From positions 61,759 through 125,758 of the forward strand of contig CAZXYZ010000016.1 of assembly GCA_964645045.1 (NCBI GenBank): 64,000 nucleotides of DNA. Reading direction: 5' to 3'. The position numbers and the translations under genes are program-made. Below, in pieces: positions 1 to 9,962 of this stretch; position 1 is the stretch's first letter, and the number at the start of each line of letters is the position of its first letter. Under the pieces are notes generated by a model, which made no database searches, had not been told where the DNA came from, and saw nothing but the letters and a program-made list of their open reading frames with translations. Origin of the DNA: Anammoximicrobium sp964645045. GTDB lineage: Bacteria > Planctomycetota > Planctomycetia > Pirellulales > Pirellulaceae.

Positions 1-30
1 AGCCGCTGTGGCACTGCAGGGTCCCGTCCA

Positions 31-58
31 AAGCGGTGACAAGGCACCGCACTCCAAA
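31..58 (+). repeat. 28-bp dispersed repeat, copy 1
   Basis: A 28-bp sequence beginning AAGCGGTGACAAGG lies just beyond the stop codon of the large kinase gene. Exact copies occur at 5421-5448 (same orientation) and 5103-5130 (inverted), both inside the kinase coding sequence. It is internally semi-palindromic (GCGGTG ... CACCGC). Confidence 0.85.
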
Positions 59-59
59 A

Positions 60-3000
60 CTAATTCTTCCAGCCGAACTTGACGGCAAAGGCGGCGGGGG
101 TGTAGGTCTCCTGGCGGTAGTCGTCGGTCAGGACGACGTAGACCAACTGGTCGGCGATCGGGCCGATGGCCCGGTAGTGGCCGTCGGGCTGAACCGTCAG
201 CTTCGCTACCGGGATCGGGCCCGTCACGGACATGGCGTCCACCAACGTCCCGTCGGCACCGGAGTGGATGCCGATGTCCTTGGCCGAAGACACCGCCACG
301 TGCTGGCCATCGGCGGTCCAGCTGAGGCCCAACGGTGCTCCGGATTCCAACGGGCACGAGGCAAGTTGCGTTCCCTTCTCCGCATCCCACACGATCAACT
401 GTTTGCCGGCGCTGGCCAGACGATCGCCCTTGGTTGACCACGCGAGCAGGCCGACTGCACCGGCGGGCGCGGTCAGGTCGCGGACTCGCTCGAGCGTCTC
501 GACGTCCCAGATCCGGACGATCCCATCGCCCAACGTCGCTGCCAACTGCTTGCCGTCTGGCGACCATATGGCCGACTGGCCGGCAAGCTCCTCGCTCGTG
601 ATCGCACGGTCCGCGGTCCACGTCGCGGCGTCGTAGACGGTGAGCGTGAAGGTGGTCGGGGTACCAGTCCCCACCACGAACCGTGCGCCGTCGGGCGACC
701 ACGCGAGGCCGCTCTTGATGGCCGCATCCGCCACTTCACGCAGTTCGCCGTCCTTGAGTGTGATCAGGGCCACCGATGCATCGCAGGCGACCGCGACGCG
801 GTCCATGGTCGGAGACCAGGCGAGAGCGTTTCCGGGGCTGTTCAGTTGGAACGTTCGCAGGCAGCGACCAGCCGCCGGTTCCCAGACTTTGACCGTCAGA
901 TCCTGGCCAGTGGACGCGAGGTATTTTCCATCGGGCGACCAGGCCAGGGCCTGGATATTCTTCGTATGGCCGAAGCCGATCCAAACCGGGGAAGCCTCTG
1001 GGGCGTCGGCCTGTCGGTTCCAAACACGCACCGTGGCCGGAGATTTTTCGCCGTCGTCACCCGCCAACGCGATCAGGTCGGGAAACGCGGGATTGCACGC
1101 GACCGCCGTAACGGAGTCGCGGTGCGCGATGGGTAGGACTGACAAATTTCGCAAACCGGGAATGGCCGCTGGCTGCGTGACCGGCGATTGTGCGAACAGG
1201 GGTCCGCCGGTACGGGCCACGAGGAAATCCGATTCGACGCGGCACTCGGGAAGTTTGTCCATCAACGCTTGCACGCCCGCGGGAGTCACGCGCGTCGCTC
1301 GGAGACTGAGCGACCGCAGGGCCGACAGTCCGTACAGGTGCGGCAAAGCCGAGTCGTCAATCTGGTTCGCGTCGAGGATCAGGGTCTCCAGCGTCTTCAG
1401 CCCCGCAAGGTCCTGAACGCCCCGGTTCGTGATCCGGGCATTCTTCAGGTTGATCAGGCGGATGCTCGTAAGGAACTCAGCCTCGTTCAGGAACGCGTCC
1501 CCATTAGCGCTGCTTTCCGAACTCAGTTCTAAGACGTGGATGGGCAACCCTGCCGTGTTGAGCGACGTGTTCCAGTCGGTCGGCAGTCTCTGTGCTGGCT
1601 TACCATCGGGCTCCACCAGCGCGTACGTCAGACCTCCGTATTTCGTCGCGAGATCTGCAGCTACCATCGATCTGTCGAGTTGACCGTAACGCCAAATCAC
1701 ATTGCACTGCGGCAGCAATCCTTTGGTCTTGACAACTCCTTCCGATGTCACATTGGAGCCGTCAAGATACAGTGTCTTTAGGGCGGAAAGCCGCACCAAG
1801 GAACCGAGATGCGCATCCGTGACACGCGTGCCATAGAGGGACAAGTACTGTAACCTAGGAAAAGCAGTAACAATATTCAAAGATTCGTCACCGCAACGCG
1901 TGAACCCCAGATCGAGGTACTGCAGCGATTTCAGGCTTCTCAGGTGAGCAAGCCCCTGGTCGCTTACAGTTGTGATGCCGAGCACCAGTGTCTCCAAGTT
2001 CGTCAATCCGCCCAAATGGGAGAGCCCTTCGTCGGACACCGGGGTCATCCATAGCCGCAGTTCGACCAACCGAGACAGATTCTTGAGGTGAGCTATCCCA
2101 GCCTCGGAAATATACGTGTTGGATACCTCTAAAATGCGCAATGTGGTAAGATGCCCCAGTCCGGCACAGCCATCGTCGGTCAACTTGCTTGAATCGAGCC
2201 TCAACGTCACGAGCCGTTTGAGACCCGCAAGTGGCGCAAGGCCAGTCCCGGTGACGGCGGTCTTGCGCAGGTCCAGGGTCTCCAGCGTTTTACAGCCCGC
2301 AAGATGAGCCAAGCCAGCGTCCGTGACGCGCGTCGAAGCCAGGTTCAGTTCCGCCAACGCTTTCATCCCGCCCAGATGCTTCAGCCCTGGATCCCCGACG
2401 GCAGTGTCCGTCAACACCAACCGGCGCAACTTCGACAAACCGGCGAGGTGCCTCAAGCCGTCGTCCGTGAAGATTCGTCCGCAGAGTTCGAGTTCTTCGA
2501 GATTCCTAAAAGCCGCTAACTGGGCAAGCGTGCGATCGCTGGGGCCACTTCCCACGAAGCTGACCTTACGGATCGAGTCATTCTTTGCGAGGTATCCGAA
2601 CGCACTCAGATACCGGCTGTGGGTCTTTCCAATCCGCAACTCGGTCAGCTTCTTGAGGCCCACCAGCCGAGCAACAGCACGGGCGTTGAGACGCTCGGTG
2701 TCGAGATTCAGGACAGAGAGGCTCGACAGACGTTGCAGGTAGGTCAGCTCTGCGGGATCGAAACGTGCCGTCGGGCCGAGCGTGACGGATTCAACCTGGA
2801 AGGACTCCGTGGGGAGAGCCTCAACGGCGGAGATGGGTTGCGTCGTCCCGCCGCAGCGGATCGTCAGCTGTGCATGGCCTTGCAGCAGCCAGTTCGCGAC
2901 CCACCTCTCGGCCGCGGTTGGATCGTCCGGCGATACCAGAGGGACGGTGGGAACTTCCCGCACGATCCGGAACCCTTGAGAATTGCGGACGTAGTCCTGG

Positions 3001-6000
3001 CCGACAACCGGGATACGGTGAAGATGCGGCATCGCGACGCTAGGCAAGCCTCGCACGCCGCCCCTCAAACATAGCCGATTTGGAAAAGCCTCATTAGGGT
3101 AGAACGACTTCCAGCACGGCTCGCAAACGTTCCCCAGGGTATCGTACAATCCGAAGGGATTTGGCAGCTTCTGGCCTACCGCTTGGGGTCTGTCGTTCGG
3201 TCGCCCCCCAGAGCTGTCGACCGGTTGATCCATCCACGCAAACTTCGGCAGATCACTTGCTTCGGCCAGGAAACCATATCTGCCTGTTCCGCCCGCACAA
3301 CATGCGAATTCCCATTCCTCTTCGGTCGGGATCCGGTAATCCGCCTGCTCCTTCTGTGAGAGCCATTCGCAGAATTCCCAGGCATCATACACCGACACGT
3401 TCACAACAGGGGCATTTGACTCTGGCGCGCCCGCGGCAGGAGTACGCCACGATACGGGCGATCCGAGAACCCACGTGGAGTCAGGGTGGGGCGTCCAGCA
3501 TGTGGTCCCGAGACCTCGGTCCTCAGCCGTTGTTCGATACCCGGTCTCGTTCACGAATCGCTGAAACTGTTCCTGCGTGACTTCGCAGGCTCCGAGTTGG
3601 AACGGCCGCGGAACTCGTACCCGGTGCTTCGGCGTCGCCAAGGGCAACGTTCTAGCGAAGTAGCCAGCGAGCGCCGGTGCGGCCTTGGCAATGTCCTGAT
3701 TCGCCGCTTCCATGTCCTCGGTCGTCAGTCCCATGTCGTATTCCCCGGGCGGAATGAGCATCAGTTTCATCCCGACCGAGTTGCTTGTCTCGACGGGAAC
3801 GCCCAGGTGCTTAGCCCACGCCTCTTGATGCTGCCGGGCCTGCTTGGGGTCAAACGGGGCGATTGCGGGCGGACGTGTGTCGTCGGCCAAATTCCACGGC
3901 GGCAGATGCTCGGCCTCCAACTCCGCGATCAGACGCTCCTGCACCGCAAGCGGCAACGGGCCACTGCTGCCGTCGCGCGAGGTGAGCACCTTGACTTCGA
4001 CATTTCGGAAGATGCATGTGCCACCGATGGCAGCGCAATCTGCGTGTCCGCGCACTACATTCGAATCCTCGGCACGGATGATCAAGCGTCCGTTCGCAAA
4101 CACGAGAAACTGGTTGCCGACGGCGGCAAAAGCGAAATCAAAGAATTCGGGAAACGATTCGGTTATCCGGACGGTCGTCAGAATACGGTCGGGGAGCACG
4201 ACATGGAATTCATTGCCGCCGAGAAAACGCGCTCCACAGTATGCGTCGCCGGTATGCCGAAGGGTCAAGCCCAGCTTCATTCCAGACACCTTCTTAACGC
4301 GGGCTCGAATCACCATGTCGGCAGCGTCAAGTGGTGGATCCAACGCACCGTAGGACAACTCGATGCCATCGGGTGTAAACTTGGCACTGGCATCGCCCCG
4401 TTTATCATAATCCCGTAAGGGCAGTTCACCTTCGGATGTCCACACCGGCACCCATTGGCCGACAGGGAACGCCATTTTCGATGGTGGCACCTTATCAACG
4501 CTTTTCGCAACGCTTGGCCCCGCCGGAGCGCTCGGGGGCGATATGACGGGCTTGCCCGAGTGCGGTTGCTCCTTCGTCTTCGCCAGCTCAACTTCCTTGT
4601 CTCGCACGACCTTGATATCGACGTCCTTGAACACCGTCACATCATCCATCGCCGCCAACCCCGGCGCGCCGTAACTGTGTGTCCTGTCTTGAACTTCGAT
4701 CGCAGGCTTGCCGTTCAGTAATACGGTCAGCACCTTGCCGACAACCGAAAACTCAAATGCAACAGGTTGGTCCGCCGCCACGGTGACCGGCGTGCTCTTC
4801 AATTCGCGCCACTTGTCGCCTTCGGTTACGCCCAGTACCAGCTTCGAGCCGTCGTCCAGCACCGCCGCGTACGAACCAGCCGGCGTCTGGCGGAGCAGCA
4901 GCCGAGCGGTCGGTTTGACGTCGACTTCGATCTGAATCTGGACGCGAATCACCAGGTCGATGGCCAGCGTCGGATACGTGACCGCGGCATTCTGCACTCG
5001 CACGGCACCATTGTCGAACGTGACGGTCCCTGCGCCGGTTTTCTGCCATGCTTTCAGGTCTTCCTCGGACTTGAGCAACGGCACCCAGATGCCGACGGGC
5101 ATTTTGGAGTGCGGTGCCTTGTCACCGCTTTGTGCCGTAGCCCGACCTGGCTCGCCGGCTGGGGTTCCTCGGGACGGCCCGTCTTCGATCGTCACCGACT
5201 TGAGGTCACCCTCCGGGATTTCGACGATCGTTTCTTTGCCGCTTTTCTGCGTGATGCGGATGATGATCACGCCGGCCAAAATTGCAGCACCGAAGAAGCC
5301 CAACGCGATCAGGACGGCGGGGCGGCGAAGGTGGGAAGCCGGGGAGACGCGGAGAGGGGGAGACGCGGAGAGGGGACTGCTGAACCCTGGGGCGGTTTGC
5401 CGCTGCTTGGGCGAAGACAAAAGCGGTGACAAGGCACCGCACTCCAAATTTCTTGTCGTGTCGCTGACCGCGGACGGAGCGCCCGGCTCGGTGCCCATGA
5501 CCGATGGCTCGACCAGCGGTTCGCCACGCCGCATGGCGTCGGCTTCGCGATACAGGCGCGGCAGATTGGCGCCGGAGGCAAACGGCTGGAGGGCGTCGAC
5601 CACCTCCTGCGGCGTGGCGAAACGCTGCTCGCGGTCCTTGGCCATCATGCGGTCGATCACGGCCGCCAGATCGGCCGTTACGTCGGTCCGCAACAGCGTG
5701 ATCGGCGGCGGCACGTCGCGCAGGTGGCCCATGATCTTTTCCATGTTGTTCTTGTACTTCGGACCGCTGAACGGCGGCTTGCCGGACAGCAGCTTGTACA
5801 AGGTGCAACCCAGGCTGTAGAGGTCCGCACGGATATCCGCCGTGTGGCTGTCGGTGGCTTGCTCCGGTGCCATGTAGTCGGCAGTCCCCATCGCCGTGCC
5901 GGACGTGGTCATCTCGCCGCGACTGGCTTCCACGTTGGTCGGACCGCCGCTGAGCCGCGCCAAGCCGAGATCCAGGAGCTTGACTTGGCCACCAGGTGTG

Positions 6001-6788
6001 AGGATCGCATTGGACGGTTTGATGTCCCGATGGACCAAACCGTTTTCGTGGGCGCATACCAGTCCGGATGCCATCTGCCGCACGACTTCACAGGCATCGG
6101 CGATCCGCATCGCGCCGCCATTTAAGACGACATCGCCCAGGTCCATGCCGGCGACGTACTCCATTGCCAGGAAGTGCGTGCCGCCGATTTCGCGCGCGTC
6201 GAACGCCTGCACGATGTTCGGGTGCGTAAGCCGCCCGACCGCTCGCATCTCCCGATCGAACCGGGCCAGCGCCAGCGGATCGGCCATGCGATCCGGCGGC
6301 AGCACCTTGACCGCGACGATCTTGTCCAGCCGCCGGTGCCGGGCTTTGTACACGGCACCCATGCCGCCTTCGCCCAATTTCTCGAGCAGTTCGTACTCGC
6401 CCAGTTCTCGAACGAAAGCAGCTGTCGTATCGGCCGTGGCGGCAGGCTCGCTGCGCGGTTCGTCCGTTAGAAACGTCGGCGGGCATTCCGCATCGCCGCC
6501 TGCAGAATCCGCCAAACACGCCGCTCCCACAGCGTGACCTGCAGCCACGGGCATCAGGGCTGCGGCCAATTGGGCAGCCTGTTCACATTGCGGTTCCTGC
6601 TCGTACGCGTCCACCTCGGGTGTCCGGCGCAGGCTCGCCAAGAGGCTATCCTGCGAGTCGTCGATCGTACTCAGCCGCGTCTGGCAGGTTTCGCAGTCTC
6701 GGATGTGTTCCGCCAGCGCCACCAAGGTCGGTTCTTCGATGCGGCCGGTGACATAAGCCAGCAGGTCGTCGTTGGTTGGGCAGTTCAT
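60..6788 (-). CDS. Giant Ser/Thr protein kinase with FGE-like, LRR and WD40 modules
   Basis: The 2,242-residue protein opens with a zinc-binding anti-sigma-like motif (H28, C32, C35). A Hanks-type kinase domain follows at about 132-402: glycine loop GEGGMGAV at 139-146, Lys161, HRDIKPSN at 253-260, DLG at 273-275 in place of DFG, and APEQ at 307-310. A single membrane span lies at about 491-511. The C-terminal part, probably outside the cytoplasm, has two LamG/DUF1080-like beta-sandwich regions (about 575-720 and 765-910), a formylglycine-enzyme-like domain (about 995-1280), roughly a dozen leucine-rich repeats and then WD40-type repeats (about 1880-2240). The likely role is signal-responsive phosphorylation with protein-binding sensor modules. 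It lies downstream of an ECF sigma gene, a common planctomycete pairing. Two 28-bp repeats sit in frame on either side of the membrane span. The partners are unknown. Confidence 0.93.
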   Translation of the reverse strand: MNCPTNDDLLAYVTGRIEEPTLVALAEHIRDCETCQTRLSTIDDSQDSLLASLRRTPEVDAYEQEPQCEQAAQLAAALMPVAAGHAVGAACLADSAGGDAECPPTFLTDEPRSEPAATADTTAAFVRELGEYELLEKLGEGGMGAVYKARHRRLDKIVAVKVLPPDRMADPLALARFDREMRAVGRLTHPNIVQAFDAREIGGTHFLAMEYVAGMDLGDVVLNGGAMRIADACEVVRQMASGLVCAHENGLVHRDIKPSNAILTPGGQVKLLDLGLARLSGGPTNVEASRGEMTTSGTAMGTADYMAPEQATDSHTADIRADLYSLGCTLYKLLSGKPPFSGPKYKNNMEKIMGHLRDVPPPITLLRTDVTADLAAVIDRMMAKDREQRFATPQEVVDALQPFASGANLPRLYREADAMRRGEPLVEPSVMGTEPGAPSAVSDTTRNLECGALSPLLSSPKQRQTAPGFSSPLSASPPLRVSPASHLRRPAVLIALGFFGAAILAGVIIIRITQKSGKETIVEIPEGDLKSVTIEDGPSRGTPAGEPGRATAQSGDKAPHSKMPVGIWVPLLKSEEDLKAWQKTGAGTVTFDNGAVRVQNAAVTYPTLAIDLVIRVQIQIEVDVKPTARLLLRQTPAGSYAAVLDDGSKLVLGVTEGDKWRELKSTPVTVAADQPVAFEFSVVGKVLTVLLNGKPAIEVQDRTHSYGAPGLAAMDDVTVFKDVDIKVVRDKEVELAKTKEQPHSGKPVISPPSAPAGPSVAKSVDKVPPSKMAFPVGQWVPVWTSEGELPLRDYDKRGDASAKFTPDGIELSYGALDPPLDAADMVIRARVKKVSGMKLGLTLRHTGDAYCGARFLGGNEFHVVLPDRILTTVRITESFPEFFDFAFAAVGNQFLVFANGRLIIRAEDSNVVRGHADCAAIGGTCIFRNVEVKVLTSRDGSSGPLPLAVQERLIAELEAEHLPPWNLADDTRPPAIAPFDPKQARQHQEAWAKHLGVPVETSNSVGMKLMLIPPGEYDMGLTTEDMEAANQDIAKAAPALAGYFARTLPLATPKHRVRVPRPFQLGACEVTQEQFQRFVNETGYRTTAEDRGLGTTCWTPHPDSTWVLGSPVSWRTPAAGAPESNAPVVNVSVYDAWEFCEWLSQKEQADYRIPTEEEWEFACCAGGTGRYGFLAEASDLPKFAWMDQPVDSSGGRPNDRPQAVGQKLPNPFGLYDTLGNVCEPCWKSFYPNEAFPNRLCLRGGVRGLPSVAMPHLHRIPVVGQDYVRNSQGFRIVREVPTVPLVSPDDPTAAERWVANWLLQGHAQLTIRCGGTTQPISAVEALPTESFQVESVTLGPTARFDPAELTYLQRLSSLSVLNLDTERLNARAVARLVGLKKLTELRIGKTHSRYLSAFGYLAKNDSIRKVSFVGSGPSDRTLAQLAAFRNLEELELCGRIFTDDGLRHLAGLSKLRRLVLTDTAVGDPGLKHLGGMKALAELNLASTRVTDAGLAHLAGCKTLETLDLRKTAVTGTGLAPLAGLKRLVTLRLDSSKLTDDGCAGLGHLTTLRILEVSNTYISEAGIAHLKNLSRLVELRLWMTPVSDEGLSHLGGLTNLETLVLGITTVSDQGLAHLRSLKSLQYLDLGFTRCGDESLNIVTAFPRLQYLSLYGTRVTDAHLGSLVRLSALKTLYLDGSNVTSEGVVKTKGLLPQCNVIWRYGQLDRSMVAADLATKYGGLTYALVEPDGKPAQRLPTDWNTSLNTAGLPIHVLELSSESSANGDAFLNEAEFLTSIRLINLKNARITNRGVQDLAGLKTLETLILDANQIDDSALPHLYGLSALRSLSLRATRVTPAGVQALMDKLPECRVESDFLVARTGGPLFAQSPVTQPAAIPGLRNLSVLPIAHRDSVTAVACNPAFPDLIALAGDDGEKSPATVRVWNRQADAPEASPVWIGFGHTKNIQALAWSPDGKYLASTGQDLTVKVWEPAAGRCLRTFQLNSPGNALAWSPTMDRVAVACDASVALITLKDGELREVADAAIKSGLAWSPDGARFVVGTGTPTTFTLTVYDAATWTADRAITSEELAGQSAIWSPDGKQLAATLGDGIVRIWDVETLERVRDLTAPAGAVGLLAWSTKGDRLASAGKQLIVWDAEKGTQLASCPLESGAPLGLSWTADGQHVAVSSAKDIGIHSGADGTLVDAMSVTGPIPVAKLTVQPDGHYRAIGPIADQLVYVVLTDDYRQETYTPAAFAVKFGWKN
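5103..5130 (-). repeat. 28-bp dispersed repeat inside the kinase gene, inverted copy
   Basis: This is an exact reverse complement of the 31-58 copy. In the kinase frame it encodes a peptide around SGDKAPHSK, just after the membrane span. A similar peptide (SVDKVPPSK) recurs before the second beta-sandwich region, which suggests an older, diverged copy. Confidence 0.85.
5421..5448 (+). repeat. 28-bp dispersed repeat inside the kinase gene, direct copy
   Basis: This copy is identical to 31-58. In the kinase frame it is read as a peptide around LECGALSPL, in the low-complexity linker between the kinase domain and the membrane span. Confidence 0.85.
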
Positions 6789-6825
6789 GGTCGTGGTCGC
6801 TCAGCGGGCTCGGGTGCGGCAATCG

Positions 6826-6919
6826 GGCTCAGACGTACAGAATTCAAAATTGGCCGTGGAACCGCTCGGCGGAACACGGGATTTTTGCCGGCCAATTTAG
6901 AATTCTGTACGTCTGAGCC
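6826..6919. repeat. 94-bp palindromic element, family A copy 1
   Basis: Near-perfect inverted arms of about 31 bp start with GGCTCAGACGTACAGAATTC and enclose a loop of about 30 bp. A second member with the same outer 20 bp but a different inner arm and loop lies at 30516-30611. It sits in the 215-bp gap between the sigma gene and the kinase gene. Confidence 0.85.
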
Positions 6920-7003
6920 TTGATAGTAATGCGAAAAAGTCTGACACGATTTCTTCCAGATGGCGCAACGTTTGATCGGGCCGCGGGTTGCGAACACTTT
7001 TCG

Positions 7004-7711
7004 CTACGGCGGTTCCAAGCCGCGCAGTTCTTCTCGCAGGCGGCGCAAGACCCGCGATTTGGCCTGATACACGCCATCGACGGTCATTTCCAAGTCGTGC
7101 GCCACGTCTGCCGGAGCTTGCTTTTCCACGCCGGCAAGCCAAAACGCTTGCCACGTGCGGTCGGTGAATTCAGCCCGCACCAGTTCCGTGGCGCGGCGCC
7201 ATAGGCAATTGTCCACGTCAGGTCTGTTGCTCGGATCCAAGGCATCGGCCGGTTCTGGAACTTGCAGCAAGACAGCTTGGGCACCGGTGCCACCTTGCGC
7301 CTGGGGCTCTGACTGGCGGCGCCGAAAATGATCCACGACGCGGTGGCGGGTGATTCCTCGCAACCAAGCCCGGAAGCTGCCGGTGCGTCCCGTATCCTGG
7401 AAATCGTTCAGGCTTTGCATGACCGAAGCAAAGACCTCCTGCACGACATCGCGCGCATCGTCCGCAGCCACTCCGGCATGCCGGCACCAGCGATAAACCA
7501 GCGGGCTGTACAGCCGAACCAGCCGCTGCCACGCATCCGCATGCCTGGAGTGAACGAGGTTGATCAGGCCGGAGGAAGTGGAACTCGACGAATGGAACGG
7601 CGATTGGCTAGGATTGGCTGCGGCAACTTCCGGAGATACGGCGTGATCGGCCATGTCGTCGCCGGCCTTGACGTGTCGATCCCTGTTCGTGACGGAGTCA
7701 ACCGAAGTCAT
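7004..7711 (-). CDS. RNA polymerase sigma factor, sigma-70 (ECF) family
   Basis: The 235-residue protein has an ECF region 2 (around PLVYRWCRHAGVAADDARDV, with a following DVVQEVF core-binding motif) and a C-terminal region 4 helix-turn-helix (APADVAHDLEMTVDGVYQAK). I chose ATG 7711 because GAGG lies 6 nt upstream; the frame stays open to 7828. It should redirect RNA polymerase to a small regulon. The neighbouring kinase begins 215 bp downstream on the same strand, with a zinc-finger-like N-terminus that could bind this sigma factor. That link is inferred from the arrangement, which is common in planctomycetes. Confidence 0.88.
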   Translation of the reverse strand: MTSVDSVTNRDRHVKAGDDMADHAVSPEVAAANPSQSPFHSSSSTSSGLINLVHSRHADAWQRLVRLYSPLVYRWCRHAGVAADDARDVVQEVFASVMQSLNDFQDTGRTGSFRAWLRGITRHRVVDHFRRRQSEPQAQGGTGAQAVLLQVPEPADALDPSNRPDVDNCLWRRATELVRAEFTDRTWQAFWLAGVEKQAPADVAHDLEMTVDGVYQAKSRVLRRLREELRGLEPP

Positions 7712-8146
7712 ACGTGCCCTCGCCGGCCTTCCAGCAGCAAACTGCCGCTCGCGTTCCCCACCTTCCCATGGGTCTTGTCTTGTCCCGGCTGGGAACCAGC
7801 CGCCTTGCGTGAACAAATCGCTGAGCACCGATTATGCTACCGAACGAAGGGGGTGGTCAATACCTAGCCATCGTGTATTTCATCAAGGCAGCGGCAAGTT
7901 GGCGGGGTGCGTCTCGCGGCCGGTGCATCGCACAAGAAGCGTTTTCGGCAAATCGCCGCGGACGATTTTGGACAGCCACCGTCGGCTTGTGGTAGGATGC
8001 ATCTGAATCGGATCGACAAAGAGGAAGTTCTGGAGGCAATTTGGCAGAAAAGTTGGTGACAGAGAGATGTCCCCTTGGAACGAGGAGGAACCGGCGGCTA
8101 GCGCCCGATGCCACTTACTTTGGGACCATTTGGGGGAGTTCTTGTT

Positions 8147-8210
8147 AGCGGAGCGGCGCAAGCCGCCCGGTATTACGACTGTAATACCGGACGGCTCGCG
8201 CCGTGCCGCT
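8147..8210. repeat. 64-bp imperfect palindrome in intergenic DNA
   Basis: Two 30-bp arms (starting AGCGGAGCGGCGCAAGCCG and ending in the complementary form) flank a 4-nt centre. It lies in the 580-bp space between the divergent sigma gene and the secreted-protein gene. No credible gene was seen in that space. A related GC-rich palindrome is at 14586-14649. Confidence 0.75.
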
Positions 8211-8293
8211 ACAAAGTAGGCGGCATTGGGCTAGCGCCTTGCCGCTCAATTGTTTCTCGAAAGGTACTTATTGGTGTTCCCGGGATTCGCTGG

Positions 8294-9850
8294 ATGAAAC
8301 GGACCTTTGCTCTTCTGACGGTCATGTTCCTTCTTGGTGCCTGCAATGGCACCTCGCGCGCTGCGGACGTGTGGCACTTCCTCGATGCCTGGCACTTTCA
8401 TCGGCTGGAGGGCATCGAGCTGTGCCAAGGGCAGCCCGTCTGGCGGAAGGACAAGACCTACGTGGATCCGGTCCGCGCGAGCATCCACGATCACCTCAAC
8501 TCGTGGGCGACGGTTTGGCAGGACAAGGCGAGCGGGACCTGGCGGATGGTGTATTCGGCCAAGTGGCGGCCCGCGACGCTGATGGTGGCCGAGAGCGATG
8601 ACGGCCTCGACTGGCGGCCTCTGCCCTGTCCCGACATCCGTCCGGAGGGCGAGAAGATCGCGCCGCATCACGTGTTCACGTTGGTCGATGGCAGCGTCGG
8701 CGGCGCGTACGTCGATCCCGAGGCCCGCGACGGTTTTCCGCTCAAGATCTTTGCGCATCGCATGGGGCGGGCGGTCCTCGAAGCGGCACGCCGGGATCCG
8801 CAACACCCGCACCATGCCGAGGCGATCGAGGCGGACGCCTTCCAGTACCTGACCGACGAACTCACGTTGGTGAGTAAGGACGGACTGCACTGGGAGACGC
8901 GTTTCGATTACGGTTGGAGCCAGCCGCATTGGCATCCGGAGCCGCCGTTATTCGGCTTTTGGAATGCGAAGACGAAACGCCATGTCATGACCGTGCGTCC
9001 CGGCTGGGGCGACCGGCGGGTATGCATCCAGGACACCGCCGATTTTCGCGTCTGGAGCGACCCGCGGCCGTTGCTGCAGCCCGATCCACTCGACGGCCTG
9101 GTGGAATTCTACGGTATGCCCGTGTTTCCGTATGGCGAGGCGTACGTCGGCCTGCTGTGGGTGTTTCACTGCCAGACGAGCGATCCGCCGGCAGGTTACA
9201 ATCGCTCCGTTGGCGGGCTCGACACGCAGCTGACCTACAGCTACGACGGCCAGCATTTTCAACGCGGCTTCCGCCAGCCATTCATCGGACTGGAAACGCC
9301 GGGCGAGGCCGGTGGCGGAGCGTTGGAGACCAGCTGCATGGTGGCGACGGACACCGAGTTGCGGTTCTACTCCGACGCCTCGGCCGGCCAACATGGCAAG
9401 GGGCCCAAACGCGACGAAGCGGATCGTCCGGCGGGCGGGATCGTGCTGCACACGCTCCGCAAAGACGGCCTGACCTATCTGCGCAGCCAAGGCGGCTGGG
9501 GCAGCTTCACCAGTAAACCGCTGGTCCTGTTCGAGCCGCGGCTGTCCGTGAACGTGCTGGCGCCGCAGGGCGAAGCCCAATTTCAACTCACGGACGTAAA
9601 AGGCGAGCCGTTGCCCGGGTTCCGTTTCGAGGACGCTGAACCGGTCGCGAAAGTCGACGATCTGCAGTTCGCCCTGCATTGGAAGGACAGGTCGCTGGAC
9701 GAGGTGCTGAATCGGCCCGTCCGCATCGAGGCCCGGCTCCGCAACGCCCAACTGTACGCCGTGCGCGGCAAGCTCCACTTTCTGGATGCCGAGGACATGC
9801 AACGCTTGCAAGCCGGCAAGCCGATCGATCCGCGCTGGTTTGACTACTGA
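8294..9850 (+). CDS. Exported beta-propeller-like protein, possible glycoside hydrolase relative
   Basis: The 518-residue protein starts at ATG 8294 with an export signal. A lipobox-like LGAC (Cys17) suggests a lipoprotein, although a type I site after SRA is also possible. The body has repeated W/D-rich blade-like segments such as ESDDGLDWR and YSYDGQHF, which resemble the bladed folds of GH32, GH43 or sialidase-type proteins. I see no firm catalytic signature, so no reaction is assigned. The frame is open further upstream, but that stretch covers a palindromic repeat and is unlikely to be coding. A separate permease gene begins 112 bp downstream. Confidence 0.75.
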   Translation: MKRTFALLTVMFLLGACNGTSRAADVWHFLDAWHFHRLEGIELCQGQPVWRKDKTYVDPVRASIHDHLNSWATVWQDKASGTWRMVYSAKWRPATLMVAESDDGLDWRPLPCPDIRPEGEKIAPHHVFTLVDGSVGGAYVDPEARDGFPLKIFAHRMGRAVLEAARRDPQHPHHAEAIEADAFQYLTDELTLVSKDGLHWETRFDYGWSQPHWHPEPPLFGFWNAKTKRHVMTVRPGWGDRRVCIQDTADFRVWSDPRPLLQPDPLDGLVEFYGMPVFPYGEAYVGLLWVFHCQTSDPPAGYNRSVGGLDTQLTYSYDGQHFQRGFRQPFIGLETPGEAGGGALETSCMVATDTELRFYSDASAGQHGKGPKRDEADRPAGGIVLHTLRKDGLTYLRSQGGWGSFTSKPLVLFEPRLSVNVLAPQGEAQFQLTDVKGEPLPGFRFEDAEPVAKVDDLQFALHWKDRSLDEVLNRPVRIEARLRNAQLYAVRGKLHFLDAEDMQRLQAGKPIDPRWFDY

Positions 9851-9962
9851 GCCGCACTGCACGTCTTGCGGAACCTCGTCCGACGTGGCATCCTTCGTGA
9901 ATCGGTCCGGGCGCGGCAGGCCCGGACGACGTCCTCGGGTGTCAAACGTCGGGAAGAGTTCG

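Noticed and set aside
2950..3810. FGE-like domain of the kinase as the activating enzyme for the nearby sulfatases
   Set aside because: The domain is one module of a kinase fusion. Such domains are common binding modules in planctomycete kinases, and I cannot see the catalytic cysteine pair of true formylglycine-generating enzymes.
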